Assembly (NCBI RefSeq): GCF_011043625.1
Contig: NZ_JAAKGT010000001.1
Span: forward strand, 248,001 to 312,000
DNA: 64,000 nucleotides
Origin: Caulobacter sp. 602-2
GTDB taxonomy: Bacteria; Pseudomonadota; Alphaproteobacteria; Caulobacterales; Caulobacteraceae
Direction: 5' to 3'
This document shows, piece after piece, positions 1 to 10,789 of the stretch. Within the stretch, counting starts at the first letter, position 1. Each line of letters opens with the position of its first letter. Below the pieces are notes generated by a model. That model searched no databases. It saw nothing but the letters and a program-made list of their open reading frames with translations, and was not told where the DNA came from. The translations under genes were made by a program, and so were the position numbers.

Positions 1-30
1 TTCTTCACCGACGCCGACATCGTCGGCTAA
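1..30 (+). CDS. ndk: nucleoside diphosphate kinase, C-terminal tail (partial)
   Basis: Only the last nine codons and a TAA are in the window. They read FFTDADIVG, which matches the C-terminus I know from alphaproteobacterial Ndk (nucleotide triphosphate balancing by phosphotransfer through a catalytic His). The catalytic part lies outside the window, so the call rests on this short tail and on the strong terminator that follows. The purine genes purM and purN nearby fit the context but do not prove it. Confidence 0.6.
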   Translation, partial: FFTDADIVG

Positions 31-56
31 GGCTTTCGAGCTTTAGGTTATGAAAA

Positions 57-88
57 GGCCGGCGGGGCGACCCGCCGGCCTTTTTGTT
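57..88 (+). terminator. Rho-independent terminator after ndk
   Basis: A perfect 10-bp GC stem (GGCCGGCGGG / CCCGCCGGCC) with a GCGA tetraloop is followed by a T-rich run. It lies 26 nt after the ndk stop and 14 nt before the next start codon, so the downstream gene probably has its own promoter or depends on read-through. Confidence 0.9.
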
Positions 89-101
89 TTGGAGCGCAGG
101 A

Positions 102-596
102 ATGATCGACGCCAAGCGTCTGAGCGGGCTTGTGGAGCGCGAACTGGAGGCGATCGCCGACCCCAGGGTCAGGGATCACGTCAGGAGCCTGCTCGTCGAA
201 CCCCGGCCGATCCTGCGCGACTGGGACTATGGCGAACCCGGCCAGCAATACGTCTGCTGGAACGTCGTCGAGGACCTGGCCCGTTCCAAGGTGGCCATCG
301 CCTATTGCGAGCAGGGCTTCGGCCCGACCAACCCGTGGGGCCTTGTCTGGACGGGCGACGACGGGGGCGAGGGGGCGATCGGCATGGACAGCGCCTGGTT
401 CCTCACGCTGGAAGAGGCGGTCCATAATTCCGTGGCGTCCGCTCTGCCCATCTGGCGGCTGTACGGGCAGGACGGCGCGCTCAGCGAGGAGATGGACTGG
501 GACGCCGCCTGGAAGGCGTGCGAGGCGAGGCGCGTGGCGGATCCGGACGGGCTCTACGGCGTGGACCGCGACCGCAAGGGGCCTCTGGCGGACTGA
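102..596 (+). CDS. hypothetical protein, 164 aa
   Basis: I do not recognise this family. It is a soluble, acidic 164-residue protein rich in Trp (RDWDYG, NPWGLVW, EEMDWDAAW), with no signal peptide or membrane segment. The ATG was chosen because GGAG sits 7 nt upstream; an in-frame TTG at 84 falls inside the T-run of the preceding terminator and is unlikely. It converges on purN, with the two stops 3 nt apart. The Trp-rich pattern resembles small bacterial proteins of unknown function, possibly immunity-like, but nothing supports a specific role. Confidence 0.7.
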   Translation: MIDAKRLSGLVERELEAIADPRVRDHVRSLLVEPRPILRDWDYGEPGQQYVCWNVVEDLARSKVAIAYCEQGFGPTNPWGLVWTGDDGGEGAIGMDSAWFLTLEEAVHNSVASALPIWRLYGQDGALSEEMDWDAAWKACEARRVADPDGLYGVDRDRKGPLAD

Positions 597-599
597 GCC

Positions 600-1180
600 T
601 CAGAGTTCCCGGACGAACGCCGCCAGCACCGCCGGATAGAGCTTGTGCTCTTCCACCAGAACCCGCGCCGCCAGGGCATGGTCGTCGTCGCCGGGCTCGA
701 TCGCCACGCGCGCCTGGCCCAGGATCGGGCCTTCGTCCACGCCGGCCGTGACCAGATGCACGGTGCAGCCGGCCTCGGCCTCGCCCGCCGCGATGGCGCG
801 GGCGTGGGTGTCCAGGCCCGGATACTTGGGCAGCAGGGACGGGTGGATGTTCAGCATCCGGCCTTCCCAGGCGTCGACCAGGAACGGGGTCAGGATCCGC
901 ATGTAGCCGGCCAGGGCGATCACCTGGATACCGCGTTCGCGCAAGGCGCCGTCGACCGCGCGCTCATGGGCCTCGCGGTCCTTGCCGAAGGGCTTGCTCG
1001 GAACGCACAGCGCCTCGATCCCGGCGGCTTCAGCCGTGGCAAGACCGCCGGCGTCGGCCTTGTTGGCCAGCACCAGCGCGATCTCGAACGGACAGTCCGG
1101 GTCCTGGGCGGCGCGGACCAGGGCTTCCATGTTGGAGCCCCGGCCCGAGATCAGGGCGGCGACCTTGGTCTTCGCCGTCA

Positions 1181-1181
<1 letters not shown>
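600..1181 (-). CDS. purN: phosphoribosylglycinamide formyltransferase
   Basis: PurN transfers a formyl group from 10-formyl-THF to GAR, step three of de novo purine synthesis, in the cytosol. The 193-aa length is usual. The N-terminal phosphate-binding stretch LISGRGSNMEAL, the catalytic NIHPSLLP segment (Asn and His) and the Asp in VTAGVDEGPI are all present. Its ATG shares one base with the purM stop (TGATG), which indicates translational coupling in a purM-purN operon. The longer in-frame upstream extension is the antisense-like 3' end of purM and was rejected. Confidence 0.97.
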
Positions 1182-2230
<1,049 letters not shown>

Positions 2231-2344
2231 CTGTGGTTCCAGGCCCTCTTGCGACCCTTCCGGGGCGCTTTGGGACAGAAAAGTGGCTGCTCCGCAACGC
2301 TTGACGCTTGCAGACTCGGGGGTGCGCGAGGCTATTAGCAGCCG

Positions 2345-3514
2345 ATGACGCCGATCACCACCACCGCCGAGCTGGCGGAGTTCTGTAATGGTTTGAAGGG
2401 GCAGCCCTTCATCGCCGTGGACACCGAGTTCATGCGCGAGACCACCTATTGGCCCAAGCTCTGCCTGATCCAGGTCGCTTCGCCCGTTTCCGACGCGGTG
2501 ATCGACCCGCTGGCCGAGGGCATCAACCTCGAGCCGCTGCTCGAGCTGATGCGCGACGAGACCCTCTTGAAGGTGTTCCACGCTGCGCGTCAGGATGTCG
2601 AAATCTTCAATAATCTGAAGGCGATGCCTACGCCTCTGTTCGACACCCAGGTGGCCGGCATGGCCGCGGGTTTCGGCGAGCAGATCGCCTATGACGCCCT
2701 GGTGCGTCAGATGCTGAAGATCGAGATCGACAAGTCGAGCCGCTTCACCGACTGGGCGCGCCGCCCGCTGACCGACGCCCAGCTGGCTTACGCCCTGGCC
2801 GACGTGACGCACCTGGCGCGCCTGTTCCCGGTGCTGCGCGATCGCCTCCAGGAATCAGGCCGCCTGGCCTGGGTCGAGGAGGAGATGAAGGCTCTGAGCG
2901 ATCCGGCCGCCTACGATGTCGACCCGGAGAAGGCCTGGCGCCGTCTGCGTCCGCGCAAGACGCAAGCCAAGTACCTGGCCGTCTTCAAGTCGGTCTCGGC
3001 CTGGCGCGAGCGCACCGCCCAGCAGCGTGACCAGCCGCGCGGCCGCATCCTCAAGGACGAGGCCATCGACGAGCTGGCCACCCAGGCCCCGACCTCGCTG
3101 GAAGGGCTCAACACCCTGCGCGGCGTGCCCAAGGGCTTTGGCGGCAGCAAGTTCGGTCCCGACCTGATCGCCGCGATCAAGGCCGCCCTGGCCGATCCCG
3201 AGGGCTACGCCCCTGTGGTCGACAAGCCCGGCCCGCCGCCGCCGCCTTCGGCCGGCGCCGTGGTCGAGCTGCTGAAGGTGTTGCTGAAAGCCCGCGCCGA
3301 GGAAGCCGGCGTGGCGTCCAAGCTGATCGCCACCGTTTCGGACCTCGAGAAGATCGCGGCCGACGACGAGGCCGATACGCCCGCTCTGCAGGGCTGGCGT
3401 CGCGAGGCGTTCGGCAGCGACGCCCTGAAGATCAAGCGGGGCGAACTGGCCCTGGTGCTCGACGGGATCAAGGTCCGCGTCGTCGAAGTTCGCCGGACCC
3501 CGCGTCCGGCCTGA
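2345..3514 (+). CDS. rnd: ribonuclease D
   Basis: This is a 3'-5' exoribonuclease of the DEDD superfamily, involved in tRNA 3' maturation. The exonuclease domain is N-terminal: Exo I has D26 and E28 in AVDTEF, Exo II is in [12 protein letters not shown], and Exo III is in the YALADVTHL segment. An HRDC domain follows ([17 protein letters not shown]), with a second, looser HRDC-like C-terminal part after a Pro-rich linker (PGPPPPPS). The 389-aa length matches the alphaproteobacterial form. The start is the ATG just after the divergent intergenic region. Confidence 0.96.
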   Translation: MTPITTTAELAEFCNGLKGQPFIAVDTEFMRETTYWPKLCLIQVASPVSDAVIDPLAEGINLEPLLELMRDETLLKVFHAARQDVEIFNNLKAMPTPLFDTQVAGMAAGFGEQIAYDALVRQMLKIEIDKSSRFTDWARRPLTDAQLAYALADVTHLARLFPVLRDRLQESGRLAWVEEEMKALSDPAAYDVDPEKAWRRLRPRKTQAKYLAVFKSVSAWRERTAQQRDQPRGRILKDEAIDELATQAPTSLEGLNTLRGVPKGFGGSKFGPDLIAAIKAALADPEGYAPVVDKPGPPPPPSAGAVVELLKVLLKARAEEAGVASKLIATVSDLEKIAADDEADTPALQGWRREAFGSDALKIKRGELALVLDGIKVRVVEVRRTPRPA

Positions 3515-3526
3515 TCCCTGGTCTGT

Positions 3527-3560
3527 CGGCGGCGCGACTCAAAAGAGGGTTGCGCCGCCG
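3527..3560 (+). terminator. hairpin after rnd
   Basis: A 12-bp stem with one G-U pair (CGGCGGCGCGAC / GTTGCGCCGCCG) and a 10-nt loop starts 12 nt after the rnd stop. No T-run follows, so it is a weak intrinsic terminator at best. A second perfect 9-bp hairpin (CAAGACGGC-ACA-GCCGTCTTG) lies at 3598-3618. Confidence 0.45.
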
Positions 3561-3721
3561 AGGCCCCGAGCGCCAAGTTCAGGCGCCGCCTTTTGTGCAA
3601 GACGGCACAGCCGTCTTGTGGCCGACATGTTTTGAAAAACGATTGTTGACCTCCGGGCGCTATAAGCGTCGCGGGGGTAATCGGCTGTGGGGACGGCCGA
3701 AGACTGGGGAATTGGGTCGAG

Positions 3722-5464
3722 TTGGCGTACGCGGAACAGGATCCGTGGCTGGTCAGGGCCGCGCGTAATTATGCAAGGCCCGCCAAGGCCCTGCGGCAGC
3801 AGATTCCGCTGCGGCTTTTCGTCATCGCGATGGTCTGTGCGGCGATCGGCCTGGCGCCGCGGTTCTCCTTCATGATGCCCTGGGCGCTGGCCTGTCTTGC
3901 GGCGCAAGGTCTTCAGGCCCTCGCCCTGCGCGCCTTCGACGGAAATCCGCACCGCTGGGTGCTCGCCTGCCTGGGCGCCGATTTCCTGCTGGCCGTCGCG
4001 TTCGGCTGGCTGGCGGTGCCGCTGTGGCGGACGGGCCTGCCGGCCGGCGCGGCCGGCGGCGCCCTGTTGCTGGCCGGCTCGGTGATGACCGCCCTGATGG
4101 GCGCCAAGGGCTCGCGGCTGGCCTTCGCGGTCACCGCCACGCCCCATCTGGGCTATCTGTTCGCTTCGCCCATCCTGGCCGGCAACCACGAAGACGTCGG
4201 CGTGAAGGCCTTCCTGATCGGCAGCGGGCTTATGGTGCTGGTCACCTCGCTGGTCTTCGGCTGGTCGCGCCAGACCCTGCTGGCCGAGCGCGAGGCCCGC
4301 GCCGCCGCCGAGATCCGCCGCGAGCAGGCCGTGGCCGCCGACGCCGCCAAGAGCGCCTTCGTCGCCATGGTCAGCCACGAACTGCGCACGCCGCTCAGCG
4401 CCATCCTGGCCGGGGCCGGCGAGATCGCCCGCGGAACCGGCGGTCAGGCCAAGGCCAAGGCCGACCTGATCGCCGACGCCGGCGTGATGATGCGGGCCCT
4501 GCTCAACGACCTGCTCGACCTGTCGAAGATCGAGGCGGGCCGCATGAGTGTCGAGCTGATCGATTTCTCGCCCCGCACCGTGATCTGCGACACCCTGCGG
4601 TTCTGGCGGGCCGAGGCGCGGGACAAGGGCCTTGCCCTGCGCTTCACCGGCGGGCGTCATCTGCCGCGCTGGATCAAGGGCGACCCGGTGCGCCTGCGCC
4701 AGGTGCTCAACAACCTGCTGTCCAACGCCATCAAGTTCACGCCCGAGGGCCGGGTCTGCGTGGCGCTGACCATGGCCGCGCGGACCGAGGGCGGCCTGGT
4801 GCTGACGCTGGCGGTCACCGACACCGGTCCTGGCCTTGGCCCCGAGCAGCTGGCGCGGTTGTTCACGGCCTATGACCAGCTGGGCGCCGACACGGCCAGA
4901 ACCTTCGGCGGCACCGGGCTTGGCCTGGCCATCAGCCGCGATCTCTCGCGCCTGATGGGCGGCGACCTGACGGCGGAATCGGCCGAGGGAAGCGGCGCGC
5001 GCTTCGTCCTGACCCTGCCGGCCCCGGCGGGCGAGGAGCCGCCGACGCCCGAGCCGCTGGACGCCTCGGCCGACGGCTTCTCCGATGCGACGGCCGTGCT
5101 GGTCGTCGACGATCACGAGATCAACCGCCGCACCCTGGCCCAGGTGCTGGAAGCCTTCGGACTGGCGGTGACCCTGGCCCCCGACGGCGAGACGGCCCTG
5201 CTGCTGGCCGGCGAGACCCGCTTCGACGCCATCCTGATGGACGTCAACATGCCCGGCCTCGACGGCCTGGACACCACCCGTCGCCTGCGGGCCGAGGGCC
5301 GCAACCGCGCCACCCCGGTGATCGCCGTCACCGGCGCCGTGACCGACGGCGACATCGCCGCCTGCCGCGCCGCCGGCATGCAGGACTTCGTGGAAAAGCC
5401 GTTCGAGGTGACCGCGCTCTACGCCGTGCTGGTGCGCGTGCTCGGCGGCGAGGAAGCCGCCTAG
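3722..5464 (+). CDS. membrane hybrid sensor histidine kinase/response regulator
   Basis: The 580-aa protein has about six hydrophobic segments (residues ~30-190), a short coiled linker, a HisKA dimerisation domain with phospho-acceptor H219 (MVSHELRTP), and a HATPase domain with the N box (NNLLSNAIKF), DTGPGLG and GGTGLGL. A C-terminal receiver carries D507 (LMDVNMPG) and the conserved K559 (VEKPF). No PAS or periplasmic loop domain is seen, so the signal is probably sensed in the membrane. The translation starts at a TTG, the earliest start that keeps the N-terminal region; a later start cannot be excluded. It resembles Caulobacter hybrid kinases of the CckA/CckN type, but I cannot assign an ortholog. 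Its stop overlaps the convergent small gene. Confidence 0.9.
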   Translation: MAYAEQDPWLVRAARNYARPAKALRQQIPLRLFVIAMVCAAIGLAPRFSFMMPWALACLAAQGLQALALRAFDGNPHRWVLACLGADFLLAVAFGWLAVPLWRTGLPAGAAGGALLLAGSVMTALMGAKGSRLAFAVTATPHLGYLFASPILAGNHEDVGVKAFLIGSGLMVLVTSLVFGWSRQTLLAEREARAAAEIRREQAVAADAAKSAFVAMVSHELRTPLSAILAGAGEIARGTGGQAKAKADLIADAGVMMRALLNDLLDLSKIEAGRMSVELIDFSPRTVICDTLRFWRAEARDKGLALRFTGGRHLPRWIKGDPVRLRQVLNNLLSNAIKFTPEGRVCVALTMAARTEGGLVLTLAVTDTGPGLGPEQLARLFTAYDQLGADTARTFGGTGLGLAISRDLSRLMGGDLTAESAEGSGARFVLTLPAPAGEEPPTPEPLDASADGFSDATAVLVVDDHEINRRTLAQVLEAFGLAVTLAPDGETALLLAGETRFDAILMDVNMPGLDGLDTTRRLRAEGRNRATPVIAVTGAVTDGDIAACRAAGMQDFVEKPFEVTALYAVLVRVLGGEEAA

Positions 5465-5733
5465 CCGGCGACGTGGGTGAAGGTCTCGAAGGCCGCCATG
5501 AACAGGGCCGACAGGATCACGGCGTGATAGGCCGCCCCCAGCACCACCGTGCGCCGCACCGACCATCCCTGCCTGGCCCCGAAGGCGGCGGCGACATCGC
5601 TCTGCAGCCGCCTGGCCGGGCTTTCCACCGGCTTGGCTGAAGCGCCGGCCAGGCGGACCACCTGGGGCCGCGCCGGCGCCTGCGAGGCGGCGTCGATGGT
5701 GTCTTGGACGTCTAAGGCGACTTGCTTCTGCAT
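5461..5733 (-). CDS. small single-pass membrane protein, 90 aa
   Basis: The family is unknown to me. The N-terminal ~60 residues are polar and start MQKQVALDVQDTI; a basic segment (ARQGWSVRRT) then leads into one C-terminal hydrophobic helix (VVLGAAYHAVILSALFMA). This suggests a tail-anchored inner-membrane protein. The ATG at 5733 has GGGGAG 10 nt upstream; an earlier in-frame start lacks this. Its TAG and the TAG of the convergent hybrid kinase share the self-complementary CTAG, so the genes overlap by 4 nt. Confidence 0.7.
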   Translation of the reverse strand: MQKQVALDVQDTIDAASQAPARPQVVRLAGASAKPVESPARRLQSDVAAAFGARQGWSVRRTVVLGAAYHAVILSALFMAAFETFTHVAG

Positions 5734-5842
5734 GTCGGTTTTCTCCCCGTGCTGAGGAGGAGAAGCTTCGGCGTGCGTGGCTAACAAACCATGCTGGGAG
5801 AACGTCGTTCGCCTGCGGCGCGCTGTCGCGGAGCCTGCTCGG

Positions 5843-7330
5843 CTACAGCGGCAGGACCTTCAGCTTCAGCCCCAGGACCTGGGCCAGGGTGCTGGCGCGC
5901 TTGGCGGTCTGCTCGCCCAGCAGCAGCGCCGCATAGCCGGGCTCGGCCGACAGCTGCACGTCGGACTTCTCGATCGCCAGCCGCGAGCGCGACAGGAGGG
6001 CCGGGCTGCGGCCCGACAGGTCGCAGCCAAGGCGAATGGCCGCGCCCAGGGCCCGGGCGCGCTTGAGGCGGGCAGGGGTCAGCAGGCGCTCCAACACGTC
6101 CATCTCGGGCGGGTTGAACGGCGTCGAATGGCGGGCGAAGGCGGCGGCGGCCAGGAAGGCGCGCTCGACGTGGGTCTGGCCGGCGATCGGGGCGCGCAGC
6201 ACCTGCTCGAAGACGAGGTCGGCGCGATGGTCGGGGTGCAGGCGCGCGCCCAGGTCGGCCAGCCGGCAGGCGGCGGCGACCAGCACCGCGTCGCGGCCGT
6301 CGAACAGGCTTTCCAGCTTGCCGAAGGCCGGCTCCAGCCAGGCCTGCAGCGCCACGCCCAGGTCGTCGGCCACGCCCTGGCGGGCCGTCAGCGAGGCGCA
6401 GCCCTCGATCAGCGGGTCCAGGCCCCGCACGCGCGGCGCCATGGCTTCGAACAGCAGGCCCTCGCGTACGCCGAAGGCCGAGATCTCGATGCGCTTGAGG
6501 TCCAGGCGCTCGATCAGGCTCTCCAGCACCACGGCGGCGTAGGGCAGGGTCTCGATGCGCTTCTTGGACATCCCCTCGATGCGCTCAAGCGAACTCTTGG
6601 ACTGGTGCGAGACCAGGCGCGCGGCCTCCAGGGCCTCGCTGCGGCCGATCTCGTACTGGTGCACCACCTGCAGCGGATAGCCGGACAGGCGCATGTGCAG
6701 CAGGGCCAGGTTGCGCCAGGCGCCGCCGACGGCGTGGAAGGCGTCGGCCTTGAACACCTCGGCCACGGGGGCCAGGCGCAGGGCGGCCAGGCGCCTCACG
6801 CGGTCGGCGTCGAAGCCTTCGGTCAGGCCCAGGCTGAACGGGCCCAGCGGCAGGGTCACGCCCTGGCCCGCGCCGGTCGGCTCCAGCCGCACCAGCTCAA
6901 GGCTGGCCCCGCCCAGGTCGCCGACCACGCCGGTGGCGTCGGGCGCCCCGGCCAGCACGCCCAGGGCGGCGTAGCGAGCTTCTTCCTCGCCCGAGAGCAC
7001 GCGGATGGTGAGGCCGGTCTCTTCGGCCACGCGCCGGACGAACTCGGCGCCGTCGCTGGCCTCGCGCACGGCGGCGGTGGCGGCCACGAAGGTCTCGGCC
7101 GGCTGCACGGCCTCCAGCACCGCCTTGAAGCGCTTCAGCGCCGCCAGGGTCTGAGCGACGCCATCCGGCGCCAGGCGGCCCTTGGAGCCGAGCTCACGGC
7201 CAAGGCCGGCCAGCACCTTCTCGTTGAAGACGGTCCAGATGGCGCGACCTTCCAGCCGGTACACCACAAGGCGGACCGAGTTGGAGCCGATATCGATCAC
7301 GGCCGCGTCGCGCGGCGCCGAGAGAGGCAT
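5843..7330 (-). CDS. ppx: exopolyphosphatase, Ppx/GppA family
   Basis: Ppx removes terminal phosphate from polyphosphate; related GppA acts on pppGpp. The actin-like ATPase fold is recognisable from VIDIGSNSVRLVVY near the start, the catalytic region LSGEEEARYA, and VVGDLGGASLELV (second phosphate loop). The C-terminal half is the helical HD-like extension of longer Ppx proteins; total length is 495 aa. It is the last gene of the leftward hdaA-ppk-ppx run, 97 bp after ppk. The pairing with ppk supports a polyphosphate rather than pppGpp role, though both are possible. Confidence 0.93.
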   Translation of the reverse strand: MPLSAPRDAAVIDIGSNSVRLVVYRLEGRAIWTVFNEKVLAGLGRELGSKGRLAPDGVAQTLAALKRFKAVLEAVQPAETFVAATAAVREASDGAEFVRRVAEETGLTIRVLSGEEEARYAALGVLAGAPDATGVVGDLGGASLELVRLEPTGAGQGVTLPLGPFSLGLTEGFDADRVRRLAALRLAPVAEVFKADAFHAVGGAWRNLALLHMRLSGYPLQVVHQYEIGRSEALEAARLVSHQSKSSLERIEGMSKKRIETLPYAAVVLESLIERLDLKRIEISAFGVREGLLFEAMAPRVRGLDPLIEGCASLTARQGVADDLGVALQAWLEPAFGKLESLFDGRDAVLVAAACRLADLGARLHPDHRADLVFEQVLRAPIAGQTHVERAFLAAAAFARHSTPFNPPEMDVLERLLTPARLKRARALGAAIRLGCDLSGRSPALLSRSRLAIEKSDVQLSAEPGYAALLLGEQTAKRASTLAQVLGLKLKVLPL

Positions 7331-7427
7331 GAGGCTGGTTTAACGCATTCGTCGCGCAGGGGAAGCAGCGGCCTTGGACGAAACCGTCACGAAAGCCGTC
7401 GCTCCCCAGTTTTTCGGCGCCCGACCC

Positions 7428-9656
7428 TCAGCGTTTGCGCTTGGGGCCGACGTGATCGAAGGCGCGCGGCATGTCCTGCACGTGATGGCCTCGTCCCGAC
7501 AGGCTGGGATTGGTCATGAAGTACTCGTGGGCCGAGAACGCGCCCTTGCTGTCCCAGGCCGGGTCGCGGGCGTAGTGGCCCTCGCGGTCGAGGCGCCAGC
7601 TCTGGGCCTCGTCGTTGAGGTTGGCGACCATGATCTGGCTCAGCACCTGTTGGTGCACGGTCGGGTTCTCGATCGGCACCAGGCTTTCCACCCGGCGATC
7701 CAGATTGCGCGGCATCCAGTCGGCCGAGCTGATGAAGGCGCGGGTCTGGGCGCTGGGCATGTCGGCGCCGTTGGCGAAGGCCACGACGCGGGCGTGCTCC
7801 AGGAAGCGGCCGACGATCGACTTGACGCGGATGTTCTCCGACAGGCCTGCAATCCCGGGTCTCAGACAGCAGATGCCGCGCACCACCAGGTCGATCTGCA
7901 CGCCGTCCTGGCTGGCGGCGTAGAGGGCGTCGATGATCTGCGGATCGACCACGGCGTTCATCTTGGCCCAGATGCCGGCCGGCTTGCCCGCGCGGGCGTT
8001 GGCGGCCTCGGCGGCGATCATGGCCAGCAGGTCGGGCTTCAGCGTCTGGGGCGAGAACGACAGCTTCTCCAGCGCGCCGGGCTGGGCGTAGCCGGTGATG
8101 AAGTTGAACAGCTTTCCGCCGTCGCGACCCATGGCCGGGTCACAGGTGAACAGGGAAAGGTCGGTATAAACCCGCGCCGTCTGCGGGTGATAGTTGCCGG
8201 TGCCGAAGTGGCAGTAGGTGCGCAAGGAGTCGCCCTCGCGTCGCACCACCACCGACAGCTTGGCGTGGGTCTTCCAGTCGACGAAGCCGAACACGACGTG
8301 CACGCCGGCCCGCTCCAGGTCGCGAGCCCACTTCAGATTGTTTTCTTCGTCAAACCTGGCCTTGATCTCGACCAGGGCGGTGACGTTCTTGCCGTTGTCG
8401 GCCGCCTCGATCAGGGCCGCCACGATCGGGCTGTCCTTGGAGGTGCGGTACAGCGTCTGCTTGATCGCCAGCACGTTGGGATCGCGGGCCGCCTGGCGGA
8501 TGAACTGCACCACGACGTCGAAGCTTTCGAACGGGTGGTGGACCAGGATGTCCTTCTCGCGGATCGCCGCGAAGCAGTCGCCGCCGTGGTCGCGCACCCG
8601 CTCTGGGAAGCGGGCGTTGTAGGGCTTGAACTTCAGGTCGGGACGGTCCGGCGGGATCAGTTCCGACATCTGGGCGAGACCCAGCTTGCCGTCGACCAGC
8701 ACCACGTCCTCGGGCTGGGCGCGCAGGCCCTCGATGATGAAGTCGCGAAGGTCGGCGGGCATGGTGGTCTGGATCTTGACCCGCACCACGCGGCCCAGGC
8801 GGCGCTTCTTCAGGCGCGCCTCGAACTCGCGCACCAGGTCTTCGGCCTCTTCCTCGATCTCCAGGTCGCTGTCGCGGATCAGGCGGAACAGGCCTCGGCC
8901 CTCGACCTCGTAGCCGGGGAACAGGTGGTCGAGGAACAGGATGATGAAGCTTTCCAGCGCCACGATCTTGCGTTCGCGCTTGCGGCCCTTGGACGGTCCG
9001 GCCGAAAGCTCCCAGAAGCGCTGCACCTGGTTGGGGATCGGGGCCAGGGCGTAGAGGTGCTTGTCGTCGGCGATCCGGCGCAGCTTCAGCGCCAGGCAGA
9101 AGCCCAGGTTCGGGATGAACGGGAACGGATGGGCCGGATCCACCGCCAGGGGCGTCAGCACCGGGAAGATGCGCGACTTGAAGATCTCCTCGGCGCGCTC
9201 GCGGTCGGCGCCGACGATGTCCTTGGCGTCCAGCAGCTTCAGGCCCTCGGCCCACAGCTCGGCGCGCACCTCGCGCCAGATCTTCTGCTGCTCGCTCATC
9301 AGCTCGAAGGCCGAGGCGTTGATGCGGGTCAGCTGCTCGCCCGGCGTCAGGCCGTCCTGGCTGACCACGCGAACGCCCTCGCGCACCTGGCCCTTCAGGC
9401 CGGCGACGCGGACCATGTAGAACTCGTCGAGGTTGTTGGCGCTGATCGACAGGAAGCGCAGGCGCTCGAGCAGCGGGTGGCGCGGGTTGGCGCTCTCGTC
9501 CAGGACACGCTGGTTGAAGGCCAGCCACGACAGTTCGCGATTGAAGAACCGTTCGGGCGAGGCCAGCAGGTCCTCGTCCAGGGTCAGGCGCGCGCGATCC
9601 TCGGGCGCGGTCTCCACCTTGTGAGGGGCGGGCGCGAGGGCGGCGGCGTCTGTCAT
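7428..9656 (-). CDS. ppk1: polyphosphate kinase 1
   Basis: PPK1 reversibly polymerises ATP gamma-phosphate into polyphosphate at the membrane. The 742-aa protein shows the N domain ([16 protein letters not shown]), the [15 protein letters not shown] segment, and two phospholipase D-like C domains. The latter include the catalytic His region [19 protein letters not shown] and the basic KARFDEENN loop. It lies 103 bp downstream of hdaA and 97 bp upstream of ppx, so transcription from the hdaA side plus internal signals are both possible. Confidence 0.97.
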   Translation of the reverse strand: MTDAAALAPAPHKVETAPEDRARLTLDEDLLASPERFFNRELSWLAFNQRVLDESANPRHPLLERLRFLSISANNLDEFYMVRVAGLKGQVREGVRVVSQDGLTPGEQLTRINASAFELMSEQQKIWREVRAELWAEGLKLLDAKDIVGADRERAEEIFKSRIFPVLTPLAVDPAHPFPFIPNLGFCLALKLRRIADDKHLYALAPIPNQVQRFWELSAGPSKGRKRERKIVALESFIILFLDHLFPGYEVEGRGLFRLIRDSDLEIEEEAEDLVREFEARLKKRRLGRVVRVKIQTTMPADLRDFIIEGLRAQPEDVVLVDGKLGLAQMSELIPPDRPDLKFKPYNARFPERVRDHGGDCFAAIREKDILVHHPFESFDVVVQFIRQAARDPNVLAIKQTLYRTSKDSPIVAALIEAADNGKNVTALVEIKARFDEENNLKWARDLERAGVHVVFGFVDWKTHAKLSVVVRREGDSLRTYCHFGTGNYHPQTARVYTDLSLFTCDPAMGRDGGKLFNFITGYAQPGALEKLSFSPQTLKPDLLAMIAAEAANARAGKPAGIWAKMNAVVDPQIIDALYAASQDGVQIDLVVRGICCLRPGIAGLSENIRVKSIVGRFLEHARVVAFANGADMPSAQTRAFISSADWMPRNLDRRVESLVPIENPTVHQQVLSQIMVANLNDEAQSWRLDREGHYARDPAWDSKGAFSAHEYFMTNPSLSGRGHHVQDMPRAFDHVGPKRKR

Positions 9657-9759
9657 CGTCTACTCCAGGGCAATGCCCGGCATGGTGGACGAGCCCGATG
9701 ACAGCCGCAAGACAAACAGGGATTTGTTCAAGAAAAGCCGGGCTTTCGCCCAGTCTCGT

Positions 9760-10455
9760 TCAGTCCTCGAAGCCGTCGTCCTCGCCGAACGCCAGCACCT
9801 GGGCGACGAAGGCCCGCGTGATCCCGCGACCGCCTTCCGAGGCCGCTTCGTCCAGCAGCGCGACCAGGGCCACGGCTTCGGGCGCGCTGCGCGGGATGCG
9901 GCGCAGCAGGAAGGCGTAGACGTCGTCGGCGGGGCGGATCAGGCGGTCGGCGAAGGCGCGGCGCAGCACGGCTTCCAGCACCACGTCGTCGGGCTCTTCG
10001 ATCTGTGCGGCGGTCAGGGCGTTGAGGCGCGAGCGCAGGTCCGGGACGATGGTCTGCCATTCCAGCGGCGCGGTCTGTGCGGTCAGCAGCAGGCTGCCGC
10101 CGTCGACCCCGGCCATGTTCAGGAGGTGGAACAGGTCCTCGTCCGACACCACCCCGCCCAGGGCGCGGCGGTCGGCGTCCTCGACCAGCACGGCGCGGCC
10201 GCGCAGGGCCGGCAGGTTGAGCGGCGCCTGGTGGGGGTCGGTGGCGTCGACGATCACGGCGCCGGCTTCCGCGGCCCAGGCGCGGGCCAGATGGGTCTTG
10301 CCGCTGCCCGACGGACCAAGCAGGGCCAGGCGGCCGTTCGGCCATTGCGGCCACGTGTCGACGGCGCGCACGGCGTCCTCGTTGGCCGGCGAGACGGCGA
10401 AGTCGACCCGCTCGAAGCTGGGCGGGCGTTCCAACGGCAATTTCAGCTGGCTCAA
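9760..10455 (-). CDS. hdaA: DnaA regulatory inactivator homologue HdaA
   Basis: HdaA is a short DnaA-like AAA+ protein that, with the DNA-loaded beta clamp, promotes hydrolysis of DnaA-ATP and so limits replication initiation. The clamp-binding motif QLKLPL lies at residues 3-8, Walker A is GPSGSGKT (47-54), Walker B-like is VLVEDAD (89-95), and the arginine-rich box is DLRSRL (139-144). The frame stays open far upstream, but the extension is encoded by a direct-repeat cluster and is not Hda-like. I chose the TTG that puts the clamp motif at the extreme N-terminus, as in known Hda proteins; a TTG at 10491 is the alternative. No clear ribosome-binding site decides between them. Confidence 0.85.
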   Translation of the reverse strand: MSQLKLPLERPPSFERVDFAVSPANEDAVRAVDTWPQWPNGRLALLGPSGSGKTHLARAWAAEAGAVIVDATDPHQAPLNLPALRGRAVLVEDADRRALGGVVSDEDLFHLLNMAGVDGGSLLLTAQTAPLEWQTIVPDLRSRLNALTAAQIEEPDDVVLEAVLRRAFADRLIRPADDVYAFLLRRIPRSAPEAVALVALLDEAASEGGRGITRAFVAQVLAFGEDDGFED

Positions 10456-10560
10456 GGTCGTGGCGAAGTCACATGGTGAATGGGTAGGCAAGGTATAGGC
10501 GGCGGGCCGTTGCGCCGCGAGACGGCGGGCGGGCGCGCTTGGGGATATAGGCCACGATAG

Positions 10561-10634
10561 GTGTGGACGCAGGAAGCGGGTGTGGATGCTCGTGTGGACG
10601 CCGGTGTGGACGGCCGTGCTCAAATGATCCACCG
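10561..10634 (-). promoter_or_regulatory. cluster of DnaA-box-like repeats upstream of hdaA
   Basis: Four direct copies of GTGTGGAYG start at 10561, 10580, 10592 and 10604 (spacing 19, 12, 12). Read on the hdaA strand they are CRTCCACAC, sharing TCCACA or ATCCACA with the DnaA box TTATCCACA. A fifth site, TGATCCACC at 10625, reads on the plus strand and differs by one base from the Caulobacter G-box TGATCCACA. They lie ~70-180 bp upstream of the possible hdaA starts. DnaA is known to activate hdaA in Caulobacter crescentus, so a DnaA-responsive promoter is a reasonable inference. Confidence 0.5.
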
Positions 10635-10789
10635 GCCTGTTGAGCGTTAATCTTCTGGGGACTTCGACGCTCTCGCCGACTGCGGCATGATCCGGCGGCG
10701 AACGCTTCGGCGTCGCCGCGATTCACTTTCGGAGCTGCAACCTGGCCCAGACCGCCGCCACCGCCGACCTCGCCGCCTGGCGCGAGCAG

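Noticed and set aside
3646..3666. Caulobacter housekeeping promoter TTGAC...GCTATAAG before the hybrid kinase
   Set aside because: The GCTATAAG box fits but the spacing to TTGAC is too short for the known consensus.
3539..5566. 675-aa minus-strand open frame
   Set aside because: Antisense shadow of the hybrid histidine kinase.
7374..9701. 775-aa plus-strand open frame
   Set aside because: Antisense shadow of ppk1.
10561..10613. Short repeats considered as a CRISPR array
   Set aside because: Units are only 9 nt, with 3-10 nt between them, and there are no cas genes. DnaA-box-like sites fit better.
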